A DNA stretch of 64,000 nucleotides from Agelaius tricolor (Eukaryota > Chordata > Aves > Passeriformes > Icteridae): positions 1,966,166 to 2,030,165 of the forward strand of contig JALJCS010000055.1 in assembly GCA_023055355.1 (NCBI GenBank). Direction: 5' to 3'. A model generated the notes under the pieces. That model did not search any database and was not told where the DNA came from. It was given only the letters and a program-made list of their open reading frames with translations. The translations under genes were made by a program, and so were the position numbers. Positions 1 through 12,300 of the stretch are shown here, in pieces. How positions within the stretch are numbered: position 1 is the stretch's first letter; every line of letters starts with the position of its first letter.

Positions 1-193
1 AAATATATATAAAAATATATAAAAATATATATAAAAATATATATAAAATATATATTTTATATATATTAAAATATATATAAAATATATATAAAATATGTAT
101 AAAAATATATATAAAAAATATATATAATATATATAAAATATATATATAAAATATATATAAAATATACATAAAATATATATAAAATATATAAAA
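1..193. repeat. AT low-complexity (ATATAT/AAAATATAT)
   Basis: This is almost pure alternating AT with short A runs at the left edge of the window, just before the first R3HDM2 exon. Confidence 0.95.
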
Positions 194-262
194 ATCAGCT
201 TTCTTGCTCCTGCTCCTTGCTGTGCTCACACCCCTGGGTTGTTTTCTTTTTGCCCCTGACAG

Positions 263-389
263 ATTCAGGTTTCTTACTACCCCCCTGGGCAGTACCCCAA
301 CTCCAGCCAGCAATACCGACCCCTCAGTCACCCAGTGGCCTACAGCTCCCAGCGCCCCCAGCAGCTCCCCCAGCAGTCCCAGCAGCCAG
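263..389 (+). CDS. R3HDM2: R3HDM2 exon (first in window)
   Basis: The acceptor AG is at 261-262 and the donor gtaagg starts at 390. The exon is 127 nt, starting in phase 0 and leaving one base. It encodes IQVSYYPPGQYPNSSQQYRP, then a stretch rich in Gln, Pro and Ser. Confidence 0.92.
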
Positions 390-3300
390 GTAAGGGGCTG
401 GAAAAGGGCTAAAAAGGGCTAAAAAGGGTTAAAAAGGGGTTAAAAAGGGCAAATCTCCCTTTGCTGCTGCTGTTGTTGGCCCCAGGGGTCTCCCCTGCGC
501 TCTCTGGGGTTGGGTTGTGGCTGCTCGTGGGTGGAAGCTGGGGGTGTCTGTGTCCTTCCCTCCCTCTCCTCATTGCTCACTGAGGCACTGAGATGGGTTT
601 AAACCCCACTGAGGGCTGCCTGGGGGGTTTAAAGGCAGGAGTTCCCTTGGGTGTGTTTAAATCTGCTCCAGTCTTCCCCATTCTTCAGCAGGAGGTGGGG
701 GCAGAAGCAGGATGCGATTCCCTAAGTTTATTATTAATTCCCTACATTTTAAATTTGGGGTTATTTCCCAAATTTAAGTTTATTTCCAAATTTTATTTCC
801 AACTGGGAAGTGACTCCATTGAAACCCTGTTCTGGCACTGAGGGGCTGCCAGGGGAATTCAAAGCCAGGAGCTTCCCTTGGGTGTGTTCACATCTGCTCC
901 AAGGGAAGCCCTTTCCCCAATTTTCACCAGGAGCAGGATTTGATTCCCTAAATCTTGAATCTGGAGTTATTTACTCCCTAAATCTTAAATCTGAGGTTAT
1001 TTATTCCCTAAATCTTAAAACTGGGGTTATTTCCCATGTCCAGCTGGGAAGTGACTCCATTGAAACTCTGTTCTGGCAGGGGAATTTAAAGCCAGGAGCT
1101 TCCCTTGGCTGTGTTTAGATCTGCTCCAAGGGAAACCCTTCCCAATTCTTCAGCAGGAAGTGGGGGCAGAAGCAGGATTTGATTCCCTAAACCTTAAATC
1201 TGGGGTTATTTATTCCCTAAATCTGAAATTTGTTGTTATTTCCCATGTCCAGCTGGGAAGTGACTCCATTAAACCCTGTTCTGGCACTGAGGGGCTGCCA
1301 GGGGAATTTAAAGCCAGGAGCTTCCTTGGGTGTGTTTAAATCTGCTCCAAGGGAAGCCCTTTCCCCTCTCTTCAGCAGGAGGTGGAGATAGAGGCTGGAT
1401 TTGATTCCCTAAATCTTAAATCTAGGGTCATTTACTCCCTAAATCCTAAATCTGGGGTTATTTCCCATGCCCAACTCTAAGTCACTCCATTCCAACCCTG
1501 TTCTGGCACTGAGGGGCTGCCAGGGGAATTTAAAGCCAGGAGCTTCCCTTGGGTGTGTTCACATCTGCTCCAAGGGAAACCCTTCCCAATTCTTCATCAG
1601 GAGCAGGATTTGATTCCCTGAATCCTAAATCTGGGGTTATTTATTCCCTAAATCTTAAATTTGGAGTTAATTCTCATGTCCAGCTGGGAAGTGACTCCAT
1701 TGAAACCTCCATTGAAACTCTGTTCTGCCAGGGGAGTTTAAAGCCAGGAGCTTCCTTGGGTGTGTTTAAATCTGCTCCAAGGGAAGCCCTTTCCCCATTC
1801 TTCACCAGGAGCAGGATTTGATTCCCTGAATCTTAAATCTGGGGTTATTTATTCCCTAAATCTTAAATTTGGGGTTATTTCCCATGTCCAGCTGGGAAGT
1901 CACTGCATTAAAATCCTGTTCTGGCACTGAGGGGCTGCCAGGGGAATTTAAAGCCTGGAGCTTCCTTGGGTGTGTTTAAATCTGCTCCAAGGGAAGCCCT
2001 TTCCCCATTCTTTAGCAGCAGCAGGATTTGACTCCCTAAATCTTAAATCTGGAGTTATTTATTCCCTAAATCTTGAATTTGGGGTTATTTATTCCCTAAA
2101 TCTTAAATCTGGGGTTATTTATTCCCTAAATCTTGAATTTGGAGTTATTTATTCCCTAAATCTTGAATTTGGGGTTATTTACTCCCTAAATCTTAAATCT
2201 GGGGTTATTTATTCCCTTAATCCTAAATCTGGAGTTATTTCCCATGCCCAACTCTAAGTCACTCCATTCCAACCCTGTTCTGGCACTGAGGGGCTGCCAG
2301 GGGAATTCAAAGCCAGGAGCTTCCCTTGGGTGTGTTCACATCTGCTCCAAGGGAAACCCTTCCCAATTCTTCATCAGGAGCAGGATTTGATTCCCTGAAT
2401 CTTAAAACTGGGGTTATTTATTCCCTAAATCTTAGATTTGGGGTTATTTCCCTTATCCAACTGGGAATTGACTCCATTAAAACCCTGGTCTGGCACTGAG
2501 GGGCTGCCAGGGGAATTCAAAGCCAGGAGCTTCCCTTGGGTGTGTTCACATCTGCTCCAAGGGAAACCCTTCCCAATTCTTTACCATGACCAGGATTTGA
2601 TTCCCTGAATCTTAAATCTGGGGTTATTTATTCCCTAAATTTGGAGTTATTTACTCCCTAAATCTTGAATTTTGGGGGTTATTTGTTGTTATTTCCCATG
2701 CCCAACTCTAAGTCCCTCCATTCCAACCCCGTTCTGGCAGGTTTACAGCCAATGATGTCCAACCAGCAGCAAAGCTACCAAGGTGTGCTGGGGGTGCAGC
2801 AGGCTCAGCCCCCCGGGCTCCTCAGCAGCCAGAGGAACAACATGGGGGGCCAGATGCAGAGGGGAGAGGATGAGGTGGATTTTAGCCCCACTGAGGGGCT
2901 GCCAGGGGGATTTAAAGTCAGGAACTTCCCTTGGCTGTGTTTAAATCTGCTCCAAGGGAAGCCCTTTCCCCGCTCTTCAGCAGGAGCAGGATTTGACTTG
3001 CTAAATCTTAAATCTGGACTTATTTACTCCCTAAATCTTGAATCTGGGGTTATTTATTCCCTAAATCTTGAATTTGTGGTTATTTCCCATGTCCAGCTGG
3101 GAAGTCACTGCATTAAAATCCTGTTCTGGCACTGAGGGGCTGCCAGGGGAATTCAAAGCCTGGAGCTTCCTTGGGTGTATTCACATCTGCTCCAAGGGAA
3201 GCCCTTTCCCCATTCTTTAGCACGAGCAGGATTTGATTCCCTAAATCTTAAATTTGGGGTTATTTATTCCCTAAATCTTAAATTTGGAGTTATTTATTCC

Positions 3301-6300
3301 CTGAATCTTGAATTTGGAGTTATTTATTCCCTAAACCTTAAATCTGGAGTTATTTATTCCCTGAATCTTGAATCTGGAGTTATTTACTCCATAAACCTTA
3401 AATCTGGGGTTATTTATTCCCTTAATCCTAAATCTGGAGTTATTTCCCATGCCCAACTCTAAGTCACTCCATTCCAACCCTGTTCTGGCACTGAGGGGCT
3501 GCCAGGGGAATTCAAAGCCAGGAGCTTCCCTTGGGTGTGTTCACATCTGCTCCAAGGGAAACCCTTCCCAATTCTTCATCAGGAGCAGGATTTGATTCCC
3601 TGAATCTTAAAACTGGGTTTATTTATTCCCTAAATCTTAAATTTGGAGTTAATTCTCATGTCCAGCTGGGAAGTGACTCCATTGAAACCTCAATTGAAAC
3701 CCTGTTCTGCCAGGGGTATTTAAAGCCAGGAGCTTCCCTTGGCTGTGTTTAAATCTGCTCCAAGGGAAGCCCTTTCCCCATTCTTCACCAGGAGCAGGAT
3801 TTGATTCCCTGAATCTTAAATCTGGGGTTATTTATTCCCTAAATTTGGAGTTATTTACTCCCTAAATCTTGAATCTGGGGTTATTTCCCATGCCCAGCTC
3901 TAAGTCCCTCCATTCCAACCCCGTTCTGGCAGGTTTACAGCCAATGATGTCCAACCAGCAGCAAAGCTACCAAGGTGTGCTGGGGGTGCAGCAGGCTCAG
4001 CCCCCCGGGCTCCTCAGCAGCCAGAGGAACAACATGGGGGGCCAGATGCAGAACGTGCTGGGGGTGCAGCAGGCTCAGCCCCCCGGGCTCCTCAGCAGCC
4101 AGAGGAGCAGCATGGGCAGCCAGATGCAAGGGCTGATGGTCCAGTACACAGCACTGCCTTCCTACCAGGTGGGCACTGGGCTGCTGGGCAGGGGGCTCTG
4201 GGTGGGCAGGATATGCCCAAGGGTCCCCCAAAGGTGGGGATTTGCTCACAGGGATGGGGAGGGGGCTGTGGATGTGCCCAAGGGTGGGGATTTGCTCACA
4301 GGGATGGGGAGGGGGCTCTGGATGTGCCCAAGGGATCCCCAAGGGTGGGGATTTGCTCCCAGGGCTGGGGAGGCCACATCCATGCAGGCATCTTTGGGGC
4401 ACATCTGGAGCAGGAGGGCTGGGCAGGATGTGCCTAAGGGGTCCCCCAAAGGTGGGGATTTGCTCACAGGGATGGGGAGGCCACGTCCATGTGGGGAATC
4501 TGTGGGGCACATCTGGAGCTGGAGGGCTGGGGAGGATGTGCCCAAGGGATGGATGTGCCCAAGGGATGGATGTGCCCAAGGGATGGATGTGCCCAAGGGA
4601 TGCCCCAAAGGTGGGGATTTGCTCACAGGGCTGGGGAGGAGGTTCTGGCTGGGCAAGATGTGCCCAAGAGATGCCCCAGAGGTGGGGATTTGCTCCCAGG
4701 GCATCTTTGGGGCACATCTGGAGCTGGAGGGCTGGGCAGGATGTGCCCAGGGGATGGACGTGCCCAAGGGATCCCCAAATGAGGGGATTTGCTCACAGGG
4801 ATAGGGAGGCCACGTCCATGTGGGGCATCTGTGGGGCACATCTGGAGCAGGAGGGCTGGGCAGGATGTGCCTAAGGGGTCCCCCAAAGGTGGGGATTTGC
4901 TCACAGGGCTGGGGAGGGGGCTCTGGATGTGCCCAAGGGATCCCCAAGGGTGGGGATTTGCTCCCAGGGATGGGGAGGGCACATCTGGGGCAGGAGGGGG
5001 CCCTGGCTGGGCAGGATGTGCCCAAGGGTCCCCCAAAGGTGGGGATTTGCTCACAGGGATGGGGAGGTCACGTCCATGGGGGGATCTGTGGGGCACATCT
5101 GGAGCAGGAGGCCTGGGGAGGGGGCTCTGGGGTGTCAGAAAAACCCACCTGGATTCTCCTCACCCTGCTGGGCATCTGCTGCTCTCCAGTCTGGGGTGAT
5201 GGGGAAGGGGGCTCTGGCTGGGCAGGATGTGCCCAAGGGATGGATGTGCCCAAGGGGTCCCCAAGGGTGAGGATTTGCTCACAGGGATGGAGAGGACACA
5301 TCTGGGGCAGGAGGGGGCCCTGGCTGGGCAGGATGTGCCCAGGGGATGGATGTGCCCAATGGGTCCCCCAAAGGAGGGGATTTGCTCCCAGGGCACCTTT
5401 GGGGCACACCTGAATCTCTGGGACGGGCTCTGCCAGGGGGAGGTTGCTGTGGGGTGTCAGAAAAACCCACCTGGAGCCCCCTCCCCCTGCTGCTGCCTCT
5501 TTGGGCCATTTCCCCCTGCTCTGTTGCTGTGACCTGCTGCTCTCCTCCCTGCCCAGGTGCCCATGGGCAGTGACTCCCAGAACGTGGTCCAGCAGCCCTT
5601 CCAGCAGCCCGTGCTCGTGCCAGCCAGCCAGTCTGTGCAGGGGGGGCTCCAGGCTGCAGGGGTCCCCATCTACTACAGTGTCATCCCCACTGCCCAGCAG
5701 AATGGCACCAGGTAAAGCTCTGGCAGCTGCCAGGGGGGTGAAAAGGGTGCTGTGCCCACAGGTTTGGGGCTTTGGGGGTGTCCTGTCAAGGGCAGGAGTC
5801 AGGGATCCTTGTGATCTTTCAGCTTGGGAGGTTCTGGGGTTCTGTTTTCTGCTCTGGTGCCCTTGGGGTGGTGTTATCTTCTTATACTAAAATCTACATG
5901 TACAATATTTACAATAACTTCCCAATACCCATCACCTGTGTTAGACAGTGAGCTTCTACTCTAATCTTTAGATTGGCTTAATCTAAAACCATCACAGCAG
6001 AAGATGGAGGCCAAGAAGAAGAAGGAGAAAGGCTGGACATGCCCAGATTCCTCCATCTTGCCTCCTAAACTCGCATTCTGAAATCCCCAAAATTCTACAT
6101 TTTCACCCAGTGATTAATTCACTGTCATTCTACTCAAACTCTTGTAGGTTGTAATTCTCACACAAAGCTGGGAATTGTTTCCAGCCCTGGGAGTGGTGTT
6201 AGTTTTTTATACTAAAAACTAATGTACAATATTTACAATAACTTCCCAATACCCATCACCTGTGTTAGACACTGAGCTTCTACTCCAAACCAATCTAAAA

Positions 6301-9300
6301 CCATGACAGCAGAAGATGGAGGCCAAGAAACAGAAGGAGAAAGGCTGGACATGCCCACATTCCTCCATCTTGCCTCTTGAACCCCCATTCTAAAAACCCC
6401 AAAATTCTACATTTTCACCCTGTGATTAATCCACTCTCATTCTACTCAAACCCTCGTGGTTTGTAACTCCTCACACAAAGCTGGGAATTGTTTCCAGCCC
6501 TTGGGGTGGTGTTAGTTTTTTATACTAAAAACTAATGTACAATATTTACAATAATTTTCCAATACCCATCACCTGTGTTAGACAGTGAGCTTCTACTCTA
6601 ATCTTTAGATTGGTTTAATCTAAAACCATCACAGCAAAAGATGGAGGCCAAGAAACAGAAGAAGAAAGGCTGGACACACCCAGATTCCTCCATCTTGCCT
6701 CCTAAACCCACATTCTGAAATCCCCAAAATTCTACATTTTCACCCAGTGATTAATTCACTATTACTCTACTCACACTCTTGTGGTTTGTAACTCCTCACA
6801 CAGAGCTGGGAATTGTTTCCAGCCCTTGGGGTGGTGTTAGTTTTTTTTATACTAAAATCTACAAAATATTTACAATTACTTCCCAATACCTATCACCTGT
6901 GTTAGATGATTTCTCTCTAAACCAATCCCAAAGTGCCACCATCACAGCAGGAGATGGAGGCCAACAAGGAGAAGGAGAAGAACAAGGACAGGACATGCCC
7001 AGATTCCTCCATCTTGTCCCCTGAACCCCCATTCTAAAAACCCAAAAAAATCGACTTTTCACCCCATAACAAACTAACTATCATTCTACTTAAACTTTCT
7101 TGACTTGTAATCCTTCATTTAAATCTTGGTAATTATTTTTTCCAAGGGCTAAATCAAAGCCACAGGGCTCTTGTGCTCTGTGCCAAGGTCCCTGAGCCCC
7201 CTGGGCAGGGTCTCGAGCCCTCCAGGGCAGCCAGAGGAATTTCCTGGGTTCCCAAACCCCTCCTGAATGCTGACCTGACCCTCTCTGCTCCCCAGCCCAT
7301 CCGTGGGGTTCCTGCAGCCCCCTGGCTCTGAGCAGTACCAGATGCCGCAGTCCCCGGCGCCCTGCAGCCCTCCCCAGATGCAGCAGCAGTATTCAGGTAC
7401 CAGGGGGGCCCTGGGCAAGGCTGGCACCCACTCCAGAGGTGGCAGCAGCCTTTGGATCGTGGGCTCTGGAGCTGCCAAGCTGCTGTGCCAAGGGGGCTCC
7501 TCGGGGGAATGGTCAGGGTGGGCGCTGGAGGGTGCCTGGCATCTCCCTGCCAGGGTGGGCACGGGGCTGGAGGGAGCTGGGGGGGCTCTGGGGTGCTGAG
7601 AGAGGGGAAAAGGGCAGAGGGGGAGGTGGGGGATTCCTGCTCCCTGTCACAGCTGCTGGGAGTGAGCTGGAGCAGGAGCTGAGCTGGGATGGTGGAGCTG
7701 GAGCTGAGCTGGGATGGTGGAGCTGGAGCTGAGCTGGGATGGTGGAGATCTGGGCTTGGTGCAGAAGCTGAGCTGGGATGATGGAGATGTGGGCCTGGAT
7801 CTGAGATGGGATGATGGATCTGGGCCTGGATTTGAGTTGGGATGCTGGAGATCTGGGCCTGGATCTGAGCTGGGATGGTGGATCTGGGCCTGGATCTGAG
7901 CTGGGATGATGGATCTGGGCCTGGAGCTGAGCTGGGATGATGGATCTGGGCCTGGATCTGAGCTGGGATGATGGAGGTGTGGGCCTGGAGCTGAGCTGGG
8001 ATGATGGATCTGGGCTTGGATCTGAGTTGGGATGATGGATCTGGGCCTGGATCTGAGCTGGGATGATGGAGGTGTGGGCCTGGTGCAGAAGCTGAGCTGG
8101 GATGATGGGTCTGGAGCAGGATCTGAGCTGAGATGATGGAGATTTGGGCTTAGTGAGGTGCAGGAGCTGAGCTGGGATGATGGAGGCTCAGCCTGGATCT
8201 GAGCTGGGATGCTGGATCTGGGCCTGGATCTGAGCTGGGATGCTGGATCTGGACTGGATCTGAACTGGGATGATGGAGGCTCAGCCTGGATCTGAGCTGG
8301 GATGATGGATCTGAGCCTGGATCTGAGCTGGGATGCTGGAGTTCTGCACCTGGAGCCTTTGCCTGGAGTTTTGTGGAGATGCTCAGAGCTGTCACTGCGC
8401 TGCCATCCCTCAGCTCGGCTCCCATCTCTCCTGCATTAATCATCACCACTCCCAGGTGTAACCTTTGCTATCAGAGATGAATCCCCAGAGGATCCTGGGG
8501 GTTTTCCCAGCCTGGAAAAACCACGAGTGGCAGAGGAGAGAGTGGGACTGTGGGGAAGGAAGGGTGTGCAGGGACAGGGACAGGCACAGGCAGGTGCTCT
8601 GTGTCCCCCAGCAGCAGAGCCTGGGCCGTACAGCCGCGTGTCTGTCCCCAGGGGTGTCCCCATCAGGCCCTGGTGTGGTGGTGATGCAGCTGAATGTCCC
8701 CAACGGCCCCCAGGCCCCCCAGAACCCCCCCGTGGTGCAGTGGAGCCACTGTAAGTACTACAGCCTGGAGCAGAGGGGGCAGAAACCTGGAGACCTCTAC
8801 AACCCCGACAGCAGTGCTCAGGTACTGGGGGGACTGGGAGGGACTGGGAGGGACTGGGAGGGACTGGGGGGAGGTAGCTCAGCCTTTGGGGCTGGGCTGG
8901 GTGAGCCTAGGCTTGAAAACTGCTAGGCTGAGTAGCAAACTCCAGAGCTGCTAGGCTGAGTAGCAAACTCCAGAGCTGCTAGGCTGAGTAGCAAACTCAA
9001 GAGCTGCTAAGCTGAGTAGCAAACTCAAGAGCTGCTGAGAGTAGCAAACTCCAGAGCTGCTAGGCTGAGTAGCAAACTCAAGAGCTGCTAGGCTGAGAGT
9101 AGCAAACTCCAGAGCTGCTAGGCTGAGTAGCAAACTCCAGAGCTGCTAGGCTGAGTAGCAAACTCACGAGCTGCTAGGCTGAGAGTAGCAAACTCCAGAG
9201 CTGCTAGGCTGAGTAGCAAACTCAAGAGCTGCTAAGCTGAGAGTAGCAGCTCAGGAGAACCTGTGACCGTGTTCACAGGGGTTCTTGGATGAGGGAAGAG

Positions 9301-12300
9301 ATGAGAATGTTGACTCCATGTTCAGAAGGCTGATTTATTATTTTATGATATATATATATATTACATTATAACTATACTAAAAAGAAAAAGAAGGAAAAGG
9401 TTTCTTCAGAAGGTGGATAAGCTAAGAATGGAAAAGAAGAGAATGATAACAAAGGCAGCTCTCTCAGACTCTGTCCGAGATAGCTCAGTCTTTGATTGGT
9501 CATTAATTATGCACATCCAAGATGGGCCAATCACAGGTGGAGCTGTTGCATTCTACAGCAGCTGATAACCATTGGTTACATTCTGTCTCTGAGGCCTCTC
9601 AGAAGGAAACATCCTAAAGAAAGGATTTTTAGTGAAAAGATGTCTGCGACAAGAAGCCAGGTTTAAAAGCTGCTAGGCTGAGTAGCAAACTCAAGAGCAC
9701 GGAGGTTTAGAAGCTGCAAGGCTGAGATTAGCAAACTCAAAAGCACCGAGGCTTAAAGGTTCTAGGCTGAGAGTAGCAAACTATAAATTTGAAATTAAGG
9801 GGCTCTCAGGCAACAGAAATTGTGGGAGCAGGGAATAACAGTTCTGTAATAGGGAAGAAAATAAAAGGATAAAATAAACAATGCACTAAACTAAATCAAT
9901 ACTGATAAATCTGGTTAGGAATGTTTGAAATCTCAGATTGTATCCAGGTAGGAATGTTTGAAATCTCAGATTGTATCCAGGTAAGAATGTTTGAAACCTC
10001 AGATTGTATCTGGGTAGGAATGTTTGAAACCTCAGACTGTATCCAGGTAGGAATGTTTGAAACCTCAGATTGTATCCAGGTAAGAATGTTTGAAATCTCA
10101 GATTATATCCAGGTAGCAATGTTTGAAATCTCAGATTATAACAGGGTATGAATGTTGGAAATCTCAGATTGTATCCAGGTAGGAATGTTTGAAATCTCAG
10201 ATTGTATCCAGGTAGGAATGTTTGAAATCTCAGATTGTATCCGGGTAGGAATGTTTGAAATCTCAGATTGTATCCGGGTAGGAATGTTTGAAATCTCAGA
10301 TTGTATCCAGGTAGGAATGTTTGAAATCTCAGATTGTGTCCAGGTAGGAATGTTTGAAATCTCAGATTGTATCCAGGTAGGAATGTTTGAAATCTCAGAT
10401 TGTATCCAGGCAGGAATGTTTGAAATCTCAGATTGTATCCAGGTAGGAATGTTTGGCTCCTCCCTCTGGGCTCTCATCTCCCAATGGGATGCTGCAGTTC
10501 TTATCAGCCATGCAGGGACATTCCATAGCTGCTATCAGCTGATGTCTCCATGGAGGGAGGAGTGATTGTGGAAGAGATAAGGAAAACTGCAAAACTGCCC
10601 AGTTTTGGTATTCTGTTACCAAAAATGGTAATAGAATACATCTTGCCTTGCAATCTGGAACATAATTGAATTGAATTGAATTGAATTGATTTTAATTGAT
10701 TTGAATTGAATTGAATTGAATTGAATTGAATTGAATTGAATTGATTTGAATTGAATTGAATTGAATTGATTTGAATTGATTTGAATTGAATTGAATTGAG
10801 TTGAATTGAATTGAATTGAGTTGAATTGAATTGATTTGAATTGAATTGAATTGATTTGAATTGAGTTGAATTGAATTGATTTGAGTTGAGTTGAGTTGAG
10901 TTGAATGGCACTGTGAGAGAAAGGAGCTTTTTCTCCGTGTCGGGTGTGACACGGGGCGGGTGTGTGAGTGTCCCGAGCCCTGGCCGTGTGTGACCCTGTC
11001 CCCTCCCCAGGCCAGCACCCAGCTGAGCAGCCCCATCACGTCCCCCACGCAGTCGCCGACGCCGTCGCCCGTCACCAACCTGAGCAGCGTGTGCCCGGGG
11101 CTGAGCCCCCTGCCCGTGCTCACCCAGTTCCCCCCCCGGCCCATGGGCCCTGCACAAGGTAAGGGGGGCTCCCTCCTCCTCCTCCTCCTCTTCCTCCAGG
11201 GTGCAGCCAGGGGTGGGGGGGGTGGCTCCCAGTGCTGCTGAACGGGGGCTTGGGGTGGGGAAAGAGCACAGAGCCCCTGGGGCAGCCCAGGGATGGGGAT
11301 GGGTGAGGGGAGAGGTGAATGTGACTCCATAATCTCAGAAGGCTGATTTGATATATGATATGATATGATATGATATATGATATGATATGATATGATATGA
11401 TATAATATAATATGATATAATATAATATTATATCATATTATATCATATTATATCATATGATTATATTATGTTATGTTGTTATGTTGTGTTATATTATATA
11501 TATTACGTGATATATTACATTTTATCACATTATATTATGTTATATGAGATATGATGTATTATAAATTATGTTATATGATATATCACATCATATTAGATCG
11601 CTATTATATTATATTATAGTATATTATAGTATATTATATTATATTATCATCATATAATATTATTATAGTACAGTATATTATAGTATATTATATTATAGTG
11701 TAGTATATTATACTATAGTATATTATAGTATTTTATACTATAGTATATATGGTATTTTATTACATTTTGTTATGTTATGTTATATTATAATATGATATTA
11801 TATTATATTATCATCATATAATATGATTATAGTATAGTATATTATATTATATTATAGTGTAGTATATTATACTATAGTATATTATAGTATAGTATATTAT
11901 ACTATAGTATATATGGTATTTTATTACATTTTGTTATATTATGTTATATTATGATATGATAGATATTATAATCATATAATATGATTATAGTATAGTATAT
12001 TATAGTATATTATATGATATGATTTGATAAGATGTGATACAATATGATATGATATTACATTACATTACATTACATTATATTATAAAATACTAAACTAAAG
12101 AACAGAGAAAGAATAGAGACAGAAGGCTTAACAAGAATGAATAATAACAACCCGTGACTCCTTCCAGAGTCCCAACACAGCTGGCTTAATTAAAAATTAA
12201 AAACAATTTGCATGAAACCAATCGAACATTCACCTGTTGGTAAACAATCTCCAGCCCACATTCCAGAGCAGCAAACAACAGGAGAAAATAATCAGATTAT

